From an uncultured Bacilli bacterium (GTDB lineage Bacteria > Bacillota_I > Bacilli_A > RF39 > UBA660): DNA of 64,000 bases. The stretch spans positions 124,001-188,000 of the forward strand of contig CAKOQD010000001.1 in NCBI GenBank assembly GCA_934101185.1, in the 5' to 3' direction. The translations under genes and the position numbers were made by a program. Below the pieces are notes generated by a model, which saw only the letters and a list, made by a program, of their open reading frames with translations, searched no databases and was not told where the DNA came from. This document shows positions 1 through 8,175 of the stretch, in pieces (position 1 is the stretch's first letter; each line of letters begins with the position of its first letter).

Positions 1-656
1 GCATTGCAAGAGAATCAAAATACGTAATCTATACTAAAGCAGGATGTGAAATTGCAGTAGCAACAACAAAAGCTTACCTTGCTCAATTAACAGTATTAAT
101 TGCTCTAACACTAAAACTAAGTAACAAAAAAATAACTAAAAATGAAATAATAAAACTAAAAGAGCAAATAACAAACTTAATAAATAAAGATGATTATAAA
201 ACTATAGCAAATAAAATATATAAAGCCAAAAACATATTCTTCATAGGAAGAGGAATTGACTATGCACTTTGTATGGAAGGATCATTAAAACTAAAAGAAA
301 TATCATACATAAACAGCGTAGCCTATCAAGCCGGAGAACTAAAACACGGTACAATATCCCTAATCGAAGAAAATACTCCAGTAATAGCAATACTAACCGA
401 AGAAGACCTTATAGAAAAAACAATAAGTAATATTAAAGAAGTAAAAGCACGCGGTGCTCATACAATAATAATTACAAACAAAGACATACAAGGAGATTTC
501 TACGATGAAAAAATAATAATTCCTAAAACAAATGAATTATTCCAACAATTACTTACAATAATACCACTTCAACTAATAGCATACGAAGTAGCAAAACTAA
601 ACAACTGTGACATAGACAAACCAAAAAACCTAGCAAAATCAGTCACTGTAGAATAA
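1..656 (+). CDS. glmS: Glutamine--fructose-6-phosphate aminotransferase (isomerising), C-terminal part
   Basis: This is the 3' end of glmS; the codon frame starts at base 3 and the gene runs off the left edge. GlmS makes glucosamine-6-phosphate from fructose-6-phosphate and glutamine, the first committed step to UDP-GlcNAc and peptidoglycan. The visible part is the second SIS (sugar isomerase) half. It includes EGSLKLKEISYI, AGELKHG and the family's signature C-terminal ending KNLAKSVTVE. An ATG at 273 is internal and is not the start, because the frame is open and homologous back to base 3. It is one of few plus-strand genes here and converges on htrA through a shared terminator. The N-terminal glutaminase half lies outside the window. 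Confidence 0.95.
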   Translation, partial: IARESKYVIYTKAGCEIAVATTKAYLAQLTVLIALTLKLSNKKITKNEIIKLKEQITNLINKDDYKTIANKIYKAKNIFFIGRGIDYALCMEGSLKLKEISYINSVAYQAGELKHGTISLIEENTPVIAILTEEDLIEKTISNIKEVKARGAHTIIITNKDIQGDFYDEKIIIPKTNELFQQLLTIIPLQLIAYEVAKLNNCDIDKPKNLAKSVTVE

Positions 657-680
657 AAGGATAGCCAAAACTATCCTTTT
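655..680. terminator. Bidirectional intrinsic terminator between glmS and htrA
   Basis: A perfect 10-bp stem (AAAAGGATAG / CTATCCTTTT) with a 6-base loop sits where the two genes converge. It has A-runs and T-runs on both sides, so it can act in both directions. The htrA stop codon (TAG) lies inside the stem. Confidence 0.85.
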
Positions 681-1786
681 AATTTTCCTAAAACAATTTC
701 CTTAGTAACACTCTTACCATTTCTAATAAATGTAATAGATACTTTATCCCCTGCTTTATGTTTATAAAGTTCATACCTTAAGTATGCAATATTATCAGTA
801 GAATTGCCACCAAGTTTGGTGATAACGTCACCCTTTACTAAAACACCATTAACACAAGAATCTTTCTCAACTTCTGCAACAACTACTCCAGTATCAACCG
901 AAGTACTAATATCAATATCAAAATATCTTGAATAAGACGCATCACTTGCATTATACATTCTAATACCTAAATAAGGTCTTTCAATAGCCTTACCACTTTC
1001 AAAAACAGAAATATTAGAAATTACATCCTCAATTGGAAGAGCAAACCCCATTCCTTCAATTTCGCTTTTAACAATCTTTAAAGAATTAATACCAATTACT
1101 TTTCCGTTTGAATCAACCAAAGGACCTCCACTATTACCAGGATTAATTGATGCATCAGTTTGTAAAACCTTTAAAACATAATCATCAACATTACTATTTG
1201 ATGATGAAAGTGATAAACTAACAAGTCTATCTTTACCAGATAATATTCCACGTGTTACTGTACCTCTATATTGATAATCAACCGGAGTACCAACAGTAAA
1301 CACAGTATCACCTAAACGAACCTTAGAACTCTCTCCTATTTCAGCAACTTTTAATACATCAGAAGAATTAATCTTTAATACCGCAACATCTAAGTATTCA
1401 TCACCACCAACATAAGAAGCATTAATAACCTTATCATCACTTCTTACAACCTTAAGCGAAGTATTACCACTAACAACATGATAATTAGTAAGAATATAAC
1501 CATTCTTAGAATCAATCTTATATGCAAAACCAGTTCCAGTCGAATACAACTTATTATTCTTATAATTTTGTACCAAGAACACAGCTTTATAAACCTTATC
1601 AACAGCATCCGCTATACCCTTATCAGTAACAGTAACCTTATTTTCACACCCAGTATAACATGTACCATTATTTGAAGTATTAACAGTAAAAAGCTCATCT
1701 TTATAAACATATATACCACCAACAGTAACAAATATACCAAGTAAAAATATTAAAATATAACTAAGCATTTTCTTATCATTATTCAT
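671..1786 (-). CDS. htrA: Membrane-anchored HtrA/DegP-like trypsin-fold serine protease with PDZ domain
   Basis: This is a 371-residue HtrA-type protease that should act outside the membrane on misfolded exported proteins. One N-terminal membrane segment (about residues 8-28) anchors it. The S1 protease domain spans roughly 60-260, with the catalytic triad visible as H103 (ILTNYHVV), D133 (YLDVAVL) and S219 (NPGNSGGPL). A single PDZ domain follows at about 275-365. The start has a good ribosome site (AAAGGAG). Its ATG directly abuts the TAG stop of the upstream Abi_2 gene (TAGATG), so the two are probably co-transcribed and translationally coupled. Length and domain order are normal for Bacillota HtrA. 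Confidence 0.93.
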   Translation of the reverse strand: MNNDKKMLSYILIFLLGIFVTVGGIYVYKDELFTVNTSNNGTCYTGCENKVTVTDKGIADAVDKVYKAVFLVQNYKNNKLYSTGTGFAYKIDSKNGYILTNYHVVSGNTSLKVVRSDDKVINASYVGGDEYLDVAVLKINSSDVLKVAEIGESSKVRLGDTVFTVGTPVDYQYRGTVTRGILSGKDRLVSLSLSSSNSNVDDYVLKVLQTDASINPGNSGGPLVDSNGKVIGINSLKIVKSEIEGMGFALPIEDVISNISVFESGKAIERPYLGIRMYNASDASYSRYFDIDISTSVDTGVVVAEVEKDSCVNGVLVKGDVITKLGGNSTDNIAYLRYELYKHKAGDKVSITFIRNGKSVTKEIVLGKLKG

Positions 1787-2734
1787 CTAAAACAACTCCT
1801 TTTTCTCTATATCAACAATATCCATATAATTATTAGGAAATCCCATCCTATCAAGAACCTTATCAATAGGAATACTCCTTAAATTAAACTCTAAATTACT
1901 AATCGCTTTATCAACCTCATTAATCATATCCTTAACTTCATTATCCTTAAGCAAAGACTTTAAAATTATAACAAGAGCATATAAATCATTCTTACCATAT
2001 ATAAACTCATTATCCATCATAGGAATATTAAGTATTCTATGATATTTAGTATCATTAATATACTTTTGAGTTCTATTATCAAACATTATATCCTCATGAG
2101 CACATAAATTACGATAATTAGAAAGTATAACCAAGTAATTAGAAAAAACATCTATATCCAAATCATACAAATCAACAATCTCATACTGATCCTCTTTCTT
2201 TAAAACAGAAAAAAGTTCAGAAACAATTCCAAAAGATAATACTTTAACAAGAACCCATAAAGGAATATAACCATAATTATTAACATAATGTTGAGTAGCA
2301 GCATGCTGAGTAGCATTAGTTTTAATTTGTCTTTTCATCTTAGATATAAGATCACTAACCTGCTTTCTCTTCGCACCATTATTAACAAAGTTATTTGGAT
2401 TTAAATAATCTTTTTCTTTATAACCATATTTTTTAGACAATTGATAAGAAATAATAGACTTTACATTATTCTCAACAATCAAAATATTTTTAAAAAATAT
2501 ACTTCTAAGTCTTCGATCAAACAAAAACAAACTATATAATTCCTCAATTTTAGTCCCAGGAATATACATACTATTATCTGAAGATTTCATAAACAAATGA
2601 CGATAACCATTCAAAAAGAAATAATTTTCACGAAGTAATATTTCCTTAGCATAATCTTCATTATCTATAACTAATCCTTTATTTCTAAGGATTTCAACTT
2701 GTTCATCTAAAGTTTTAAATATTTTCTTCCCCAT
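1787..2734 (-). CDS. Abi_2 (AbiD/AbiF-like) HEPN-family abortive-infection protein
   Basis: This 315-residue soluble protein resembles the Abi_2 (AbiD/AbiF) family, which was found as phage abortive-infection proteins of lactococci and is now grouped with HEPN RNases. Family-like blocks are RENYFFLNGYRHLF near residues 35-48, FLFDRRLRSIFF near 70-81, and the C-terminal catalytic-type motif YRNLCAHE. In that motif R208 and H213 form the R-X4-H signature of HEPN RNases. The start is supported by AGGAG seven bases upstream and by its own promoter. It is the first gene of a two-gene unit with htrA. A role in phage defence follows from the family; pairing with a housekeeping protease is unusual. 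Confidence 0.85.
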   Translation of the reverse strand: MGKKIFKTLDEQVEILRNKGLVIDNEDYAKEILLRENYFFLNGYRHLFMKSSDNSMYIPGTKIEELYSLFLFDRRLRSIFFKNILIVENNVKSIISYQLSKKYGYKEKDYLNPNNFVNNGAKRKQVSDLISKMKRQIKTNATQHAATQHYVNNYGYIPLWVLVKVLSFGIVSELFSVLKKEDQYEIVDLYDLDIDVFSNYLVILSNYRNLCAHEDIMFDNRTQKYINDTKYHRILNIPMMDNEFIYGKNDLYALVIILKSLLKDNEVKDMINEVDKAISNLEFNLRSIPIDKVLDRMGFPNNYMDIVDIEKKELF

Positions 2735-2757
2735 ATCTTTATTCTCCTAACAATAAA

Positions 2758-2787
2758 ATTATAGCACAAAAGACACATCACTTTCAA
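2758..2787 (-). promoter_or_regulatory. Sigma-A-type promoter for the Abi_2-htrA unit
   Basis: TTGAAA at 2782-2787 and a perfect TATAAT at 2758-2763 are separated by 18 bp. The -10 box ends 23 bp upstream of the Abi_2 ATG. Confidence 0.8.
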
Positions 2788-2813
2788 TAAAACAATATAC
2801 AAAATTAAGACAA

Positions 2814-2844
2814 AAGAAAACCTTGAAATAAACATTTCAAGGTT
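2814..2844 (-). terminator. Intrinsic terminator after rpsI
   Basis: A 10-bp stem AACCTTGAAA / TTTCAAGGTT with a 6-base loop is followed on the minus strand by TTCTTTTG. It closes the rplM-rpsI operon. Confidence 0.87.
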
Positions 2845-2856
2845 ATTAAACACATA

Positions 2857-3279
2857 CTATCTCTTACTAAATTGAGGAGCACGTCTTGCTTTCTTAAGAC
2901 CTGGTTTCTTACGTTCTTTAATTCTAGAATCACGAGTAATAAATCCAGCTCTTTTTAATATCTTTCTAAAACTTGTTTCTTCAGAAGCATCAGTTACATC
3001 TGATTCAAGCAAAGCTCTAACAATACCTAATCTGATTGCACCAGTTTGTCCTGAAAAACCTCCACCTTTAACTTCTGCTACTACATCATACTTTTCTCTA
3101 GTTTCAGTTAAATCTAAAGGTTGACATAAATCCATAACTAAAGTTTCAAAAGGGAAATATTCATAAACATCTTTTCCATTAACAGTAATCTTTCCAGTAC
3201 CTTCAACTAATTTAACCTTAGCAATACTAGTTTTTCTTTTTCCTGTTCCATAATAACAAGTATTTTCTTTCTTAGCCAT
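2857..3279 (-). CDS. rpsI: 30S ribosomal protein S9
   Basis: S9 is a small-subunit head protein whose C-terminal tail reaches the P-site tRNA. The sequence shows YGTGKRKTSIAKV near the N-terminus and the diagnostic C-terminus KKARRAPQFSKR ending in SKR. At 140 residues it is slightly longer than the usual 130 or so. It follows rplM with an 11-base gap, the conserved L13-S9 pair, and ends at a strong terminator. Confidence 0.97.
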   Translation of the reverse strand: MAKKENTCYYGTGKRKTSIAKVKLVEGTGKITVNGKDVYEYFPFETLVMDLCQPLDLTETREKYDVVAEVKGGGFSGQTGAIRLGIVRALLESDVTDASEETSFRKILKRAGFITRDSRIKERKKPGLKKARRAPQFSKR

Positions 3280-3290
3280 AACTTACCTCC

Positions 3291-3722
3291 CTATTTAACT
3301 TCAAGCACTTCTGGCTTTTGAGCCATATGTGGATGAGTTTCTCCTTCATAAACAAATAATTTCTTAGCCATTGCTCTACCTAATCTATTATGAGGTAGCA
3401 TTCCTTTAACAGCTCTTTCAACCATTTCAACTGGATACTTTTCTTTCATTTCTCTAGCAGTTCTTTCTCTTAAACCACCAGTATATCCAGAATGGTTGTA
3501 ATAAATTTTCTTATCTAACTTATTACCAGTAAGATTTACTTTACCAGCATTAGTGATAATAATATAATCCCCACAATCAATATGTGGTGTATAAGTAGCT
3601 TTATGTTTTCCTCTTAACATATGAGCAACTTTACTAGCTAAACGTCCTAAAGTAACATCAGTAGCATCAATGACATACCAATTACGTTCAACTGTTTCTT
3701 TTTTTTGCATATAACTTTTCAT
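3291..3722 (-). CDS. rplM: 50S ribosomal protein L13
   Basis: L13 (143 residues) is an early-assembly large-subunit protein. Visible family blocks are WYVIDATDVTLGRLAS, LRGKHKATYTPH, GDYIIITNA and AVKGMLPHNRLGR. AGGAGG nine bases before the first ATG supports that start over the internal Met5. It is first in the rplM-rpsI operon, behind its own promoter and an 85-base leader. Confidence 0.97.
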   Translation of the reverse strand: MKSYMQKKETVERNWYVIDATDVTLGRLASKVAHMLRGKHKATYTPHIDCGDYIIITNAGKVNLTGNKLDKKIYYNHSGYTGGLRERTAREMKEKYPVEMVERAVKGMLPHNRLGRAMAKKLFVYEGETHPHMAQKPEVLEVK

Positions 3723-3806
3723 AATTTAAATCCTCCTATTTTTTTATATTAATTAATATAAGAGTTCCCAATTCCCATAAAAATCAATATATAAGAAAAT
3801 GTACCG
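3723..3806 (-). promoter_or_regulatory. 5' leader of rplM, possible L13-type autoregulatory leader
   Basis: The transcript between the rplM promoter and start codon is about 80 bases and contains the 18-bp AT-only perfect palindrome TTATATTAATTAATATAA just before the ribosome site. L13 leaders that bind L13 are known in Bacillota. Whether this leader belongs to that class cannot be told by eye. Confidence 0.35.
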
Positions 3807-3812
3807 ACTAAA

Positions 3813-3841
3813 ATTATACTAAAATTATACGTTTAAGTCAA
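3813..3841 (-). promoter_or_regulatory. Promoter of rplM-rpsI
   Basis: TTGACT at 3836-3841 and TATAAT at 3813-3818 are separated by 17 bp, a near-consensus sigma-A promoter. The interval 3842-3888, between it and the asnB stop, shows no clear terminator for asnB. Confidence 0.85.
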
Positions 3842-3888
3842 TAGTTTTAGCACTTTTTTAACACACTTTAAACATTATCTTACAAAAC

Positions 3889-5466
3889 TTACTTTCCACT
3901 TTCTCCATAATTAGATAAAACCCTAGCAGAAGGATCATCAACATCACATCCTACCCAGTTTTTATTTGGCATCCAATAATCAACAATCATATCATCCAAA
4001 GAAGGATAATACTTTTCAAATATTTCACGATAAAGCAACGATTCTTTAGTAAAAGGTCTATTTTTAATCGGATACTTAAGTATCAAACGTTCAAACTCAT
4101 CATCACTATATTTTTCTGAAGCATACTCTTTTAAATAATCAACCATCGAATGACCAACAGCATCACTAAACGCAGCCTTTTCACGATATAAAATATCATC
4201 AGGCAAATACCCATCAGAAAAAGCTTTTCTTAATAAATACTTTCCTTTATTATAAACATTCATTTTCTTTAAAGGATTAATCCCCATAACATAATTAACA
4301 AAACTCAAATCTGCAAAAGGAACCCTAGCCTCAAGAGAACACCCAGATATACACCTATCAGCACGTAAAACATCATACATATAAAGCTCCCTTATTCTTT
4401 TTTCACTCTCTTTTTGAAACTCCAAAGCTGATGGAGCAAAATCAGTATACTTATATCCAAAAAGTTCATCGCTAACTTCACCAGTAAGTAATACCTTTAT
4501 ATCAGTATTATCCCTAATCCACTTAGTAAGAATATACATTCCAATAGAAGCCCTAATAGTAGTAATATCCCAAGTCTCTAAATGATATATAACCTCATCC
4601 AAAGAAGAAATAACATCAAAAGGAGTCATAATAACCTCAGTATGAAAACTTCCAATAAAATCCGCCACCTCTTTAGCATACTTTAAATCAATAGCATCAC
4701 TTTCCATACCAATTGCAAATGTTCTAATTGGCTCTTTCATATTTCTAGAAGCAATACAACATACTAAACTAGAATCTAAACCACCACTAAGTAAAAAACC
4801 ACAAGAAGCATCAGAATCAATCCTTTTTATAACGCCTTTCTTAAGTTTTTTTCTAATATTATTACAAATAACATCTAAATCATCATCAATAAATTTACTA
4901 TATTTACAAGCATCATAATACTGAACAAACTCCCCATCTTTATAATAATAACCCGGAGGAAAAGGCTTAATACCTTTACATAATCCAACCAAAGCCTTTG
5001 CCTCACTAGCAAACATTATTTGTCTACTGACAAGAGAATATCCATAAAATAAAGGTCTAATCCCAATCGGATCACGCGCGGCAATAAAACTTTTTCCATC
5101 AAAAATGACACAAGAAAACTCAGCATCAAGTTTTTTAAACATTTCAACTCCATATTCATTATACAAAGGAAGTAGAACTTCACAATCACTATTTGAACAA
5201 AATCTATACCCTTTCTTTTCCAAAGATTTTCTTATCTTTCTAAATCCAAATATTTCACCATTACATACAACCTTCATATCTTTATAATAAAATGGTTGCA
5301 TTCCAGCATTAGATAAATCCATAATAGACAAACGATGAAAACCCCACATTCCATTAGTAAAATCAGTCCTAGAAAAATCAGGACCTCTATAACTAATTTT
5401 ACAAAACCCCTTTAAAAACTCTTCTTCACTAATATCGTTTTTAGTATAAACCATAAAACTACACAT
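3889..5466 (-). CDS. asnB: Asparagine synthetase (glutamine-hydrolysing)
   Basis: AsnB makes asparagine from aspartate, glutamine and ATP. The N-terminal class II glutaminase domain starts with MCSF, so Cys2 becomes the nucleophile after Met removal, and R45, the NGE motif (69-71) and SDCE (93-96) line the glutamine pocket. The synthetase domain carries the PP-loop SGGLDSS at 227-233. The length of 525 residues is close to bacterial AsnB (about 550). The start has GGGAGG upstream. It is a single-gene transcription unit under a T-box riboswitch whose specifier reads AAC (Asn), so it should be induced when tRNA-Asn is uncharged. The genomic tRNA-Asn gene lies only about 0.5 kb upstream. Confidence 0.96.
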   Translation of the reverse strand: MCSFMVYTKNDISEEEFLKGFCKISYRGPDFSRTDFTNGMWGFHRLSIMDLSNAGMQPFYYKDMKVVCNGEIFGFRKIRKSLEKKGYRFCSNSDCEVLLPLYNEYGVEMFKKLDAEFSCVIFDGKSFIAARDPIGIRPLFYGYSLVSRQIMFASEAKALVGLCKGIKPFPPGYYYKDGEFVQYYDACKYSKFIDDDLDVICNNIRKKLKKGVIKRIDSDASCGFLLSGGLDSSLVCCIASRNMKEPIRTFAIGMESDAIDLKYAKEVADFIGSFHTEVIMTPFDVISSLDEVIYHLETWDITTIRASIGMYILTKWIRDNTDIKVLLTGEVSDELFGYKYTDFAPSALEFQKESEKRIRELYMYDVLRADRCISGCSLEARVPFADLSFVNYVMGINPLKKMNVYNKGKYLLRKAFSDGYLPDDILYREKAAFSDAVGHSMVDYLKEYASEKYSDDEFERLILKYPIKNRPFTKESLLYREIFEKYYPSLDDMIVDYWMPNKNWVGCDVDDPSARVLSNYGESGK

Positions 5467-5490
5467 ATAAATACCTCCCTATAATAAATT

Positions 5491-5536
5491 AAAAATAACC
5501 AGTATTCATCCTACAAAGGGACGAAAACTGGTTATT
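5491..5536 (-). terminator. T-box regulated terminator hairpin upstream of asnB
   Basis: The stem AATAACCAGT / ACTGGTTATT encloses a partly paired loop (CGTCCC / GGATGA) and is followed by TTTTTAATT. Its 5' arm begins directly after the T-box sequence, so antiterminator and terminator are mutually exclusive, as in classic T-box leaders. Confidence 0.9.
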
Positions 5537-5756
5537 CCGCGGTACCACCCAATTTATCATAAATATTATTTATATGATCACTTTCAGTTCTAACAAACCT
5601 AGTATTAAGATAACGGATACAGACCGGCTTAGCCTACTTGCAAACTTTCGGTAAGCAACTAAAAAGTGTTATTCACAAAGACTTCATTATTAGTTTCACA
5701 CTATCACTAACTCACTTTAAACTCCATCAAAGCTACTTCTCTTTCTCAAAGTTATT
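5491..5756 (-). promoter_or_regulatory. T-box leader (riboswitch), asparagine specific
   Basis: The leader carries the invariant T-box GGGTGGTACCGCGG (5537-5550) that pairs with the NCCA end of uncharged tRNA. Stem I lies at about 5640-5745. Its specifier context reads GTGAATAACAC, with AAC (Asn codon) at 5668-5670 in the expected place. A terminator follows the T-box and asnB comes next. The tRNA matching AAC (anticodon GTT) is encoded at 5930-6006. The specifier was assigned by pattern rather than by folding; codon, gene and neighbouring tRNA agree. Confidence 0.92.
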
Positions 5757-5762
5757 AAAAAA

Positions 5763-5792
5763 ATTATAATACTCAAAAAAGCAATATGTCAA
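5763..5792 (-). promoter_or_regulatory. Promoter of the T-box/asnB unit
   Basis: Consensus TTGACA (5787-5792) and TATAAT (5763-5768) are separated by 18 bp. The promoter starts directly after the tRNA operon terminator. Confidence 0.88.
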
Positions 5793-5804
5793 GTATTTTT
5801 TTAA

Positions 5805-5832
5805 AAAATAAAAAACTCTCATAAAGAGAGTT
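5805..5832 (-). terminator. Terminator of the tRNA-Ile-Asn-Glu operon
   Basis: The stem AACTCTC / GAGAGTT with a 5-base loop is followed on the minus strand by TTTTATTTTTT. Confidence 0.87.
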
Positions 5833-5844
5833 TACTTACATATT

Positions 5845-5921
5845 TGGTGACCCGTACGGGATTCGAACCCGAGAATGCCACCGTGAAAGGGTGGTGTGTT
5901 AAGCCGCTTCACCAACGGGCC
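5845..5921 (-). tRNA. trnE: tRNA-Glu (anticodon TTC)
   Basis: A full cloverleaf reads on the minus strand. The acceptor is GGCCCGT / ACGGGTC with one G:U, the anticodon stem-loop is CCACC-CTTTCAC-GGTGG with anticodon TTC, the T-arm has GGTTCGAATCC, and the discriminator A and CCA are encoded. It is the last of three tRNAs in the operon. Confidence 0.96.
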
Positions 5922-5929
5922 AATAATAA

Positions 5930-6006
5930 TGGCGCCCCAACTAGGACTTGAACCTAGGACCCCTTGATTAACAGTCAAGTGCTCTAACCAACTGAGCTAT
6001 TGAGGC
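5930..6006 (-). tRNA. trnN: tRNA-Asn (anticodon GTT)
   Basis: The acceptor is GCCTCAA / TTGGGGC, the anticodon stem-loop CTTGA-CTGTTAA-TCAAG has anticodon GTT, the T-arm is standard (GGTTCAAGTCC), and CCA is encoded. It is the tRNA expected to be sensed by the T-box directly downstream. Confidence 0.96.
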
Positions 6007-6011
6007 ATATA

Positions 6012-6088
<77 letters not shown>

Positions 6089-6116
6089 ACAATGCAAACT
6101 TATGTAAGCAATATAA

Positions 6117-6145
6117 ATGATACTATATATTTTATGATTTTGCAA
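6117..6145 (-). promoter_or_regulatory. Promoter of the tRNA-Ile-Asn-Glu operon
   Basis: TTGCAA at 6140-6145 and TATCAT at 6117-6122 are separated by 17 bp, about 29 bp upstream of mature tRNA-Ile. The AT tract at 6150-6189 between this promoter and the tsaD stop shows no clear hairpin. Confidence 0.75.
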
Positions 6146-6189
6146 GTGATTTTTTGCATTTTTTTAATATTTTTTTATTTTTTTAAAAA

Positions 6190-7194
6190 TTATGACAATT
6201 TTTCACTAGATTTTGCATTAAGATCAAGTCCAGCACGCACACCTTTCTTATATAAAAAATATCCACACGCTGCAATCATCGTAGCATTATCAGTACAATA
6301 TTTCATATCTGGATAACTAAATGAAAATCCATTTATTAAAGCTTCCTTTTCTAAAGCTTCCCTTATTCCCCTATTCGCAGCAACACCACCCGCTACTATA
6401 AGATTATTAATATTATACTCTTTTAATGCCTTAACAGTCTTAAAAACTAATGATTTAACAACAACATCTTGAAAAGAAGCACATAAATCTTCCTTATTAA
6501 TAACATTACCACGTTGTTCTTCATTATGCACCAAATTAATAACAGCACTCTTAAGACCACTAAAACTAAAATTATAACTATCATCATTCATAGGAATAGG
6601 TAAATGATAACTTACCTTACCAACATGAGCAAGCTTATCAACAAGTGGTCCTCCAGGATAACCAATTCCAACAACACGAGCCACTTTATCATAACATTCA
6701 CCAACTGCATCATCAAGCGTTCCACCAATTTTAAAATAACTCAAATGATCATCCATCTTAATAAGTTCCGTATGACCACCACTTATAACAAGAGCTAAAA
6801 GAGGAAACTCAAGCTCATGACCAATATTATTTGCATAAATATGACCTGCAATATGATGAACAGGTATCAAAGGCTTATCATACACATAAGCAATAGTCTT
6901 CGCAGCCTCAAGCCCCACCAATAAAGATCCAATAAGACCAGGACCATACGTAACAGCAACTGCATCAATCATATCCATCGAAATACCAGACTCCTTAAGA
7001 CACTTATCAATTACAAAAGTAATATCCTTAACATGATTTCTACTAGCAATCTCAGGAACAACCCCTCCATACAACGTATGAATATCTATTTGACTAAGAA
7101 TAACAGTATTAATTTCACAACAACCATTCTTAACAATAGAAACACTAGTCTCATCACAACTACTTTCAATACCTAAAATATAAACATCCTTCAT
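6190..7194 (-). CDS. tsaD: tRNA N6-adenosine threonylcarbamoyltransferase TsaD
   Basis: TsaD transfers threonylcarbamoyl from TC-AMP onto A37 of ANN-decoding tRNAs, together with TsaB and TsaE. The ASKHA fold begins GIESSCDETSVSIV. The metal-binding HxxxH is H114/H118 in PVHHIAGH, and the C-terminal ligand Asp lies in YCTDNATM (about D302). The length of 334 is typical. It is last in the tsaE-tsaB-rimI-tsaD operon and its ATG overlaps the rimI stop by four bases (ATGA). Confidence 0.97.
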   Translation of the reverse strand: MKDVYILGIESSCDETSVSIVKNGCCEINTVILSQIDIHTLYGGVVPEIASRNHVKDITFVIDKCLKESGISMDMIDAVAVTYGPGLIGSLLVGLEAAKTIAYVYDKPLIPVHHIAGHIYANNIGHELEFPLLALVISGGHTELIKMDDHLSYFKIGGTLDDAVGECYDKVARVVGIGYPGGPLVDKLAHVGKVSYHLPIPMNDDSYNFSFSGLKSAVINLVHNEEQRGNVINKEDLCASFQDVVVKSLVFKTVKALKEYNINNLIVAGGVAANRGIREALEKEALINGFSFSYPDMKYCTDNATMIAACGYFLYKKGVRAGLDLNAKSSEKLS

Positions 7195-7568
7195 AAAATC
7201 AACTCCATCAAAATACCATCTACTCCATTATAATAACCATATCTTTTAGCAACCTCTACAAAACCAAACTTCTTATACAATGAAATAGCACTACTATTTA
7301 ACACACTAACCTCTAAAGTAATATTATAAATATTAATACTTCTAAGATAATCAATCAAATACTCCAACATCAAAGACCCAATCCCCATATTCCTTTTATC
7401 CTCATTAACAAAAATATTACATATCTCCGCTTTCTCATATAAAACACTATACTCAATATATCCAACAACTTCACCATCTAAAATATATCCAATATACTTA
7501 ACAAAAGGATTCGAAGTCTTAGAAACCCCAAAAGATGAAAGTAATAAAACATCAACATCCTTAACCAT
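7191..7568 (-). CDS. rimI: RimI-like GNAT N-acetyltransferase
   Basis: This 125-residue GNAT fold protein has acetyl-CoA motif A readable as VNEDKRNMGIGSLML (pyrophosphate loop RNMGIG). The tsaB-rimI-tsaD gene order is the standard one in Bacillota, where RimI is annotated as acetylating the N-terminus of ribosomal protein S18. The real substrate here is unproven. It overlaps tsaB by eight bases and tsaD by four, so tight coupling is likely. It is shorter than E. coli RimI (148 residues) at the N-terminus. Confidence 0.85.
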   Translation of the reverse strand: MVKDVDVLLLSSFGVSKTSNPFVKYIGYILDGEVVGYIEYSVLYEKAEICNIFVNEDKRNMGIGSLMLEYLIDYLRSINIYNITLEVSVLNSSAISLYKKFGFVEVAKRYGYYNGVDGILMELIL

Positions 7569-8175
7569 TTAACTTTTCCTCAGCTTCTACTCTTTTTAAA
7601 TAATTAGGAACAAATGAAAAACTATCACTAACATTATCCATATCTAAATATTTAAAAATTCTCTCAACATTAGGAACATACTCTATTGAACCATTAAATC
7701 CATTTGATGAAACATAAACAAAAGAATCAAGCCCACTTACTCTACTAGACAATTCTTCTAAAGAAATATAACAATCTTTCATAACAACATTATAGTTCTT
7801 ATCATAAATACCAGCATAAACATAACCACGTCTTGCATCAATAATAGGCACTATATAATCACCTTCTACTCCAGTAGCAAGAACATACAAACTAGAAACA
7901 CCCACAATATCAATATTAAGACTATATGCCCAAACCTTAGCAATAGTAACACCAATCCTAAGCCCAGTAAAAGATCCAGGACCATTAACACAAACTATTC
8001 TCTCAATATCCTTCTTAGAAATAGAAAGTCTATTCAACATATCATCAATAACACTAAGAGTAATCTTAGATAAATCATTATTAAGCTTAGTATAAAAAGA
8101 ATCTAAAACAACATCATCCTTAACAATAGCAACAGATAAAAAATCAACCGAAGTATTTAAAAAAAGACTTATCAT
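7561..8175 (-). CDS. tsaB: tRNA threonylcarbamoyladenosine biosynthesis protein TsaB
   Basis: TsaB is the non-catalytic ASKHA-fold partner that bridges TsaD and TsaE in the t6A complex. Family blocks are FLNTSVDFLSVAIV at the N-terminus and CVNGPGSFTGLRIGVTIAK near residues 62-80. The length is 204. Its ATG overlaps the TGA of tsaE (ATGA), and its 3' end overlaps rimI. Confidence 0.94.
   Translation of the reverse strand: MISLFLNTSVDFLSVAIVKDDVVLDSFYTKLNNDLSKITLSVIDDMLNRLSISKKDIERIVCVNGPGSFTGLRIGVTIAKVWAYSLNIDIVGVSSLYVLATGVEGDYIVPIIDARRGYVYAGIYDKNYNVVMKDCYISLEELSSRVSGLDSFVYVSSNGFNGSIEYVPNVERIFKYLDMDNVSDSFSFVPNYLKRVEAEEKLNG

Noticed and set aside
8172..8175. Possible alternative genetic code (TGA as Trp), as in mycoplasmas
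   Set aside because: tsaE, rimI, rplP and yvcK end in TGA at or next to the following start codon, and no conserved protein contains an in-frame TGA.
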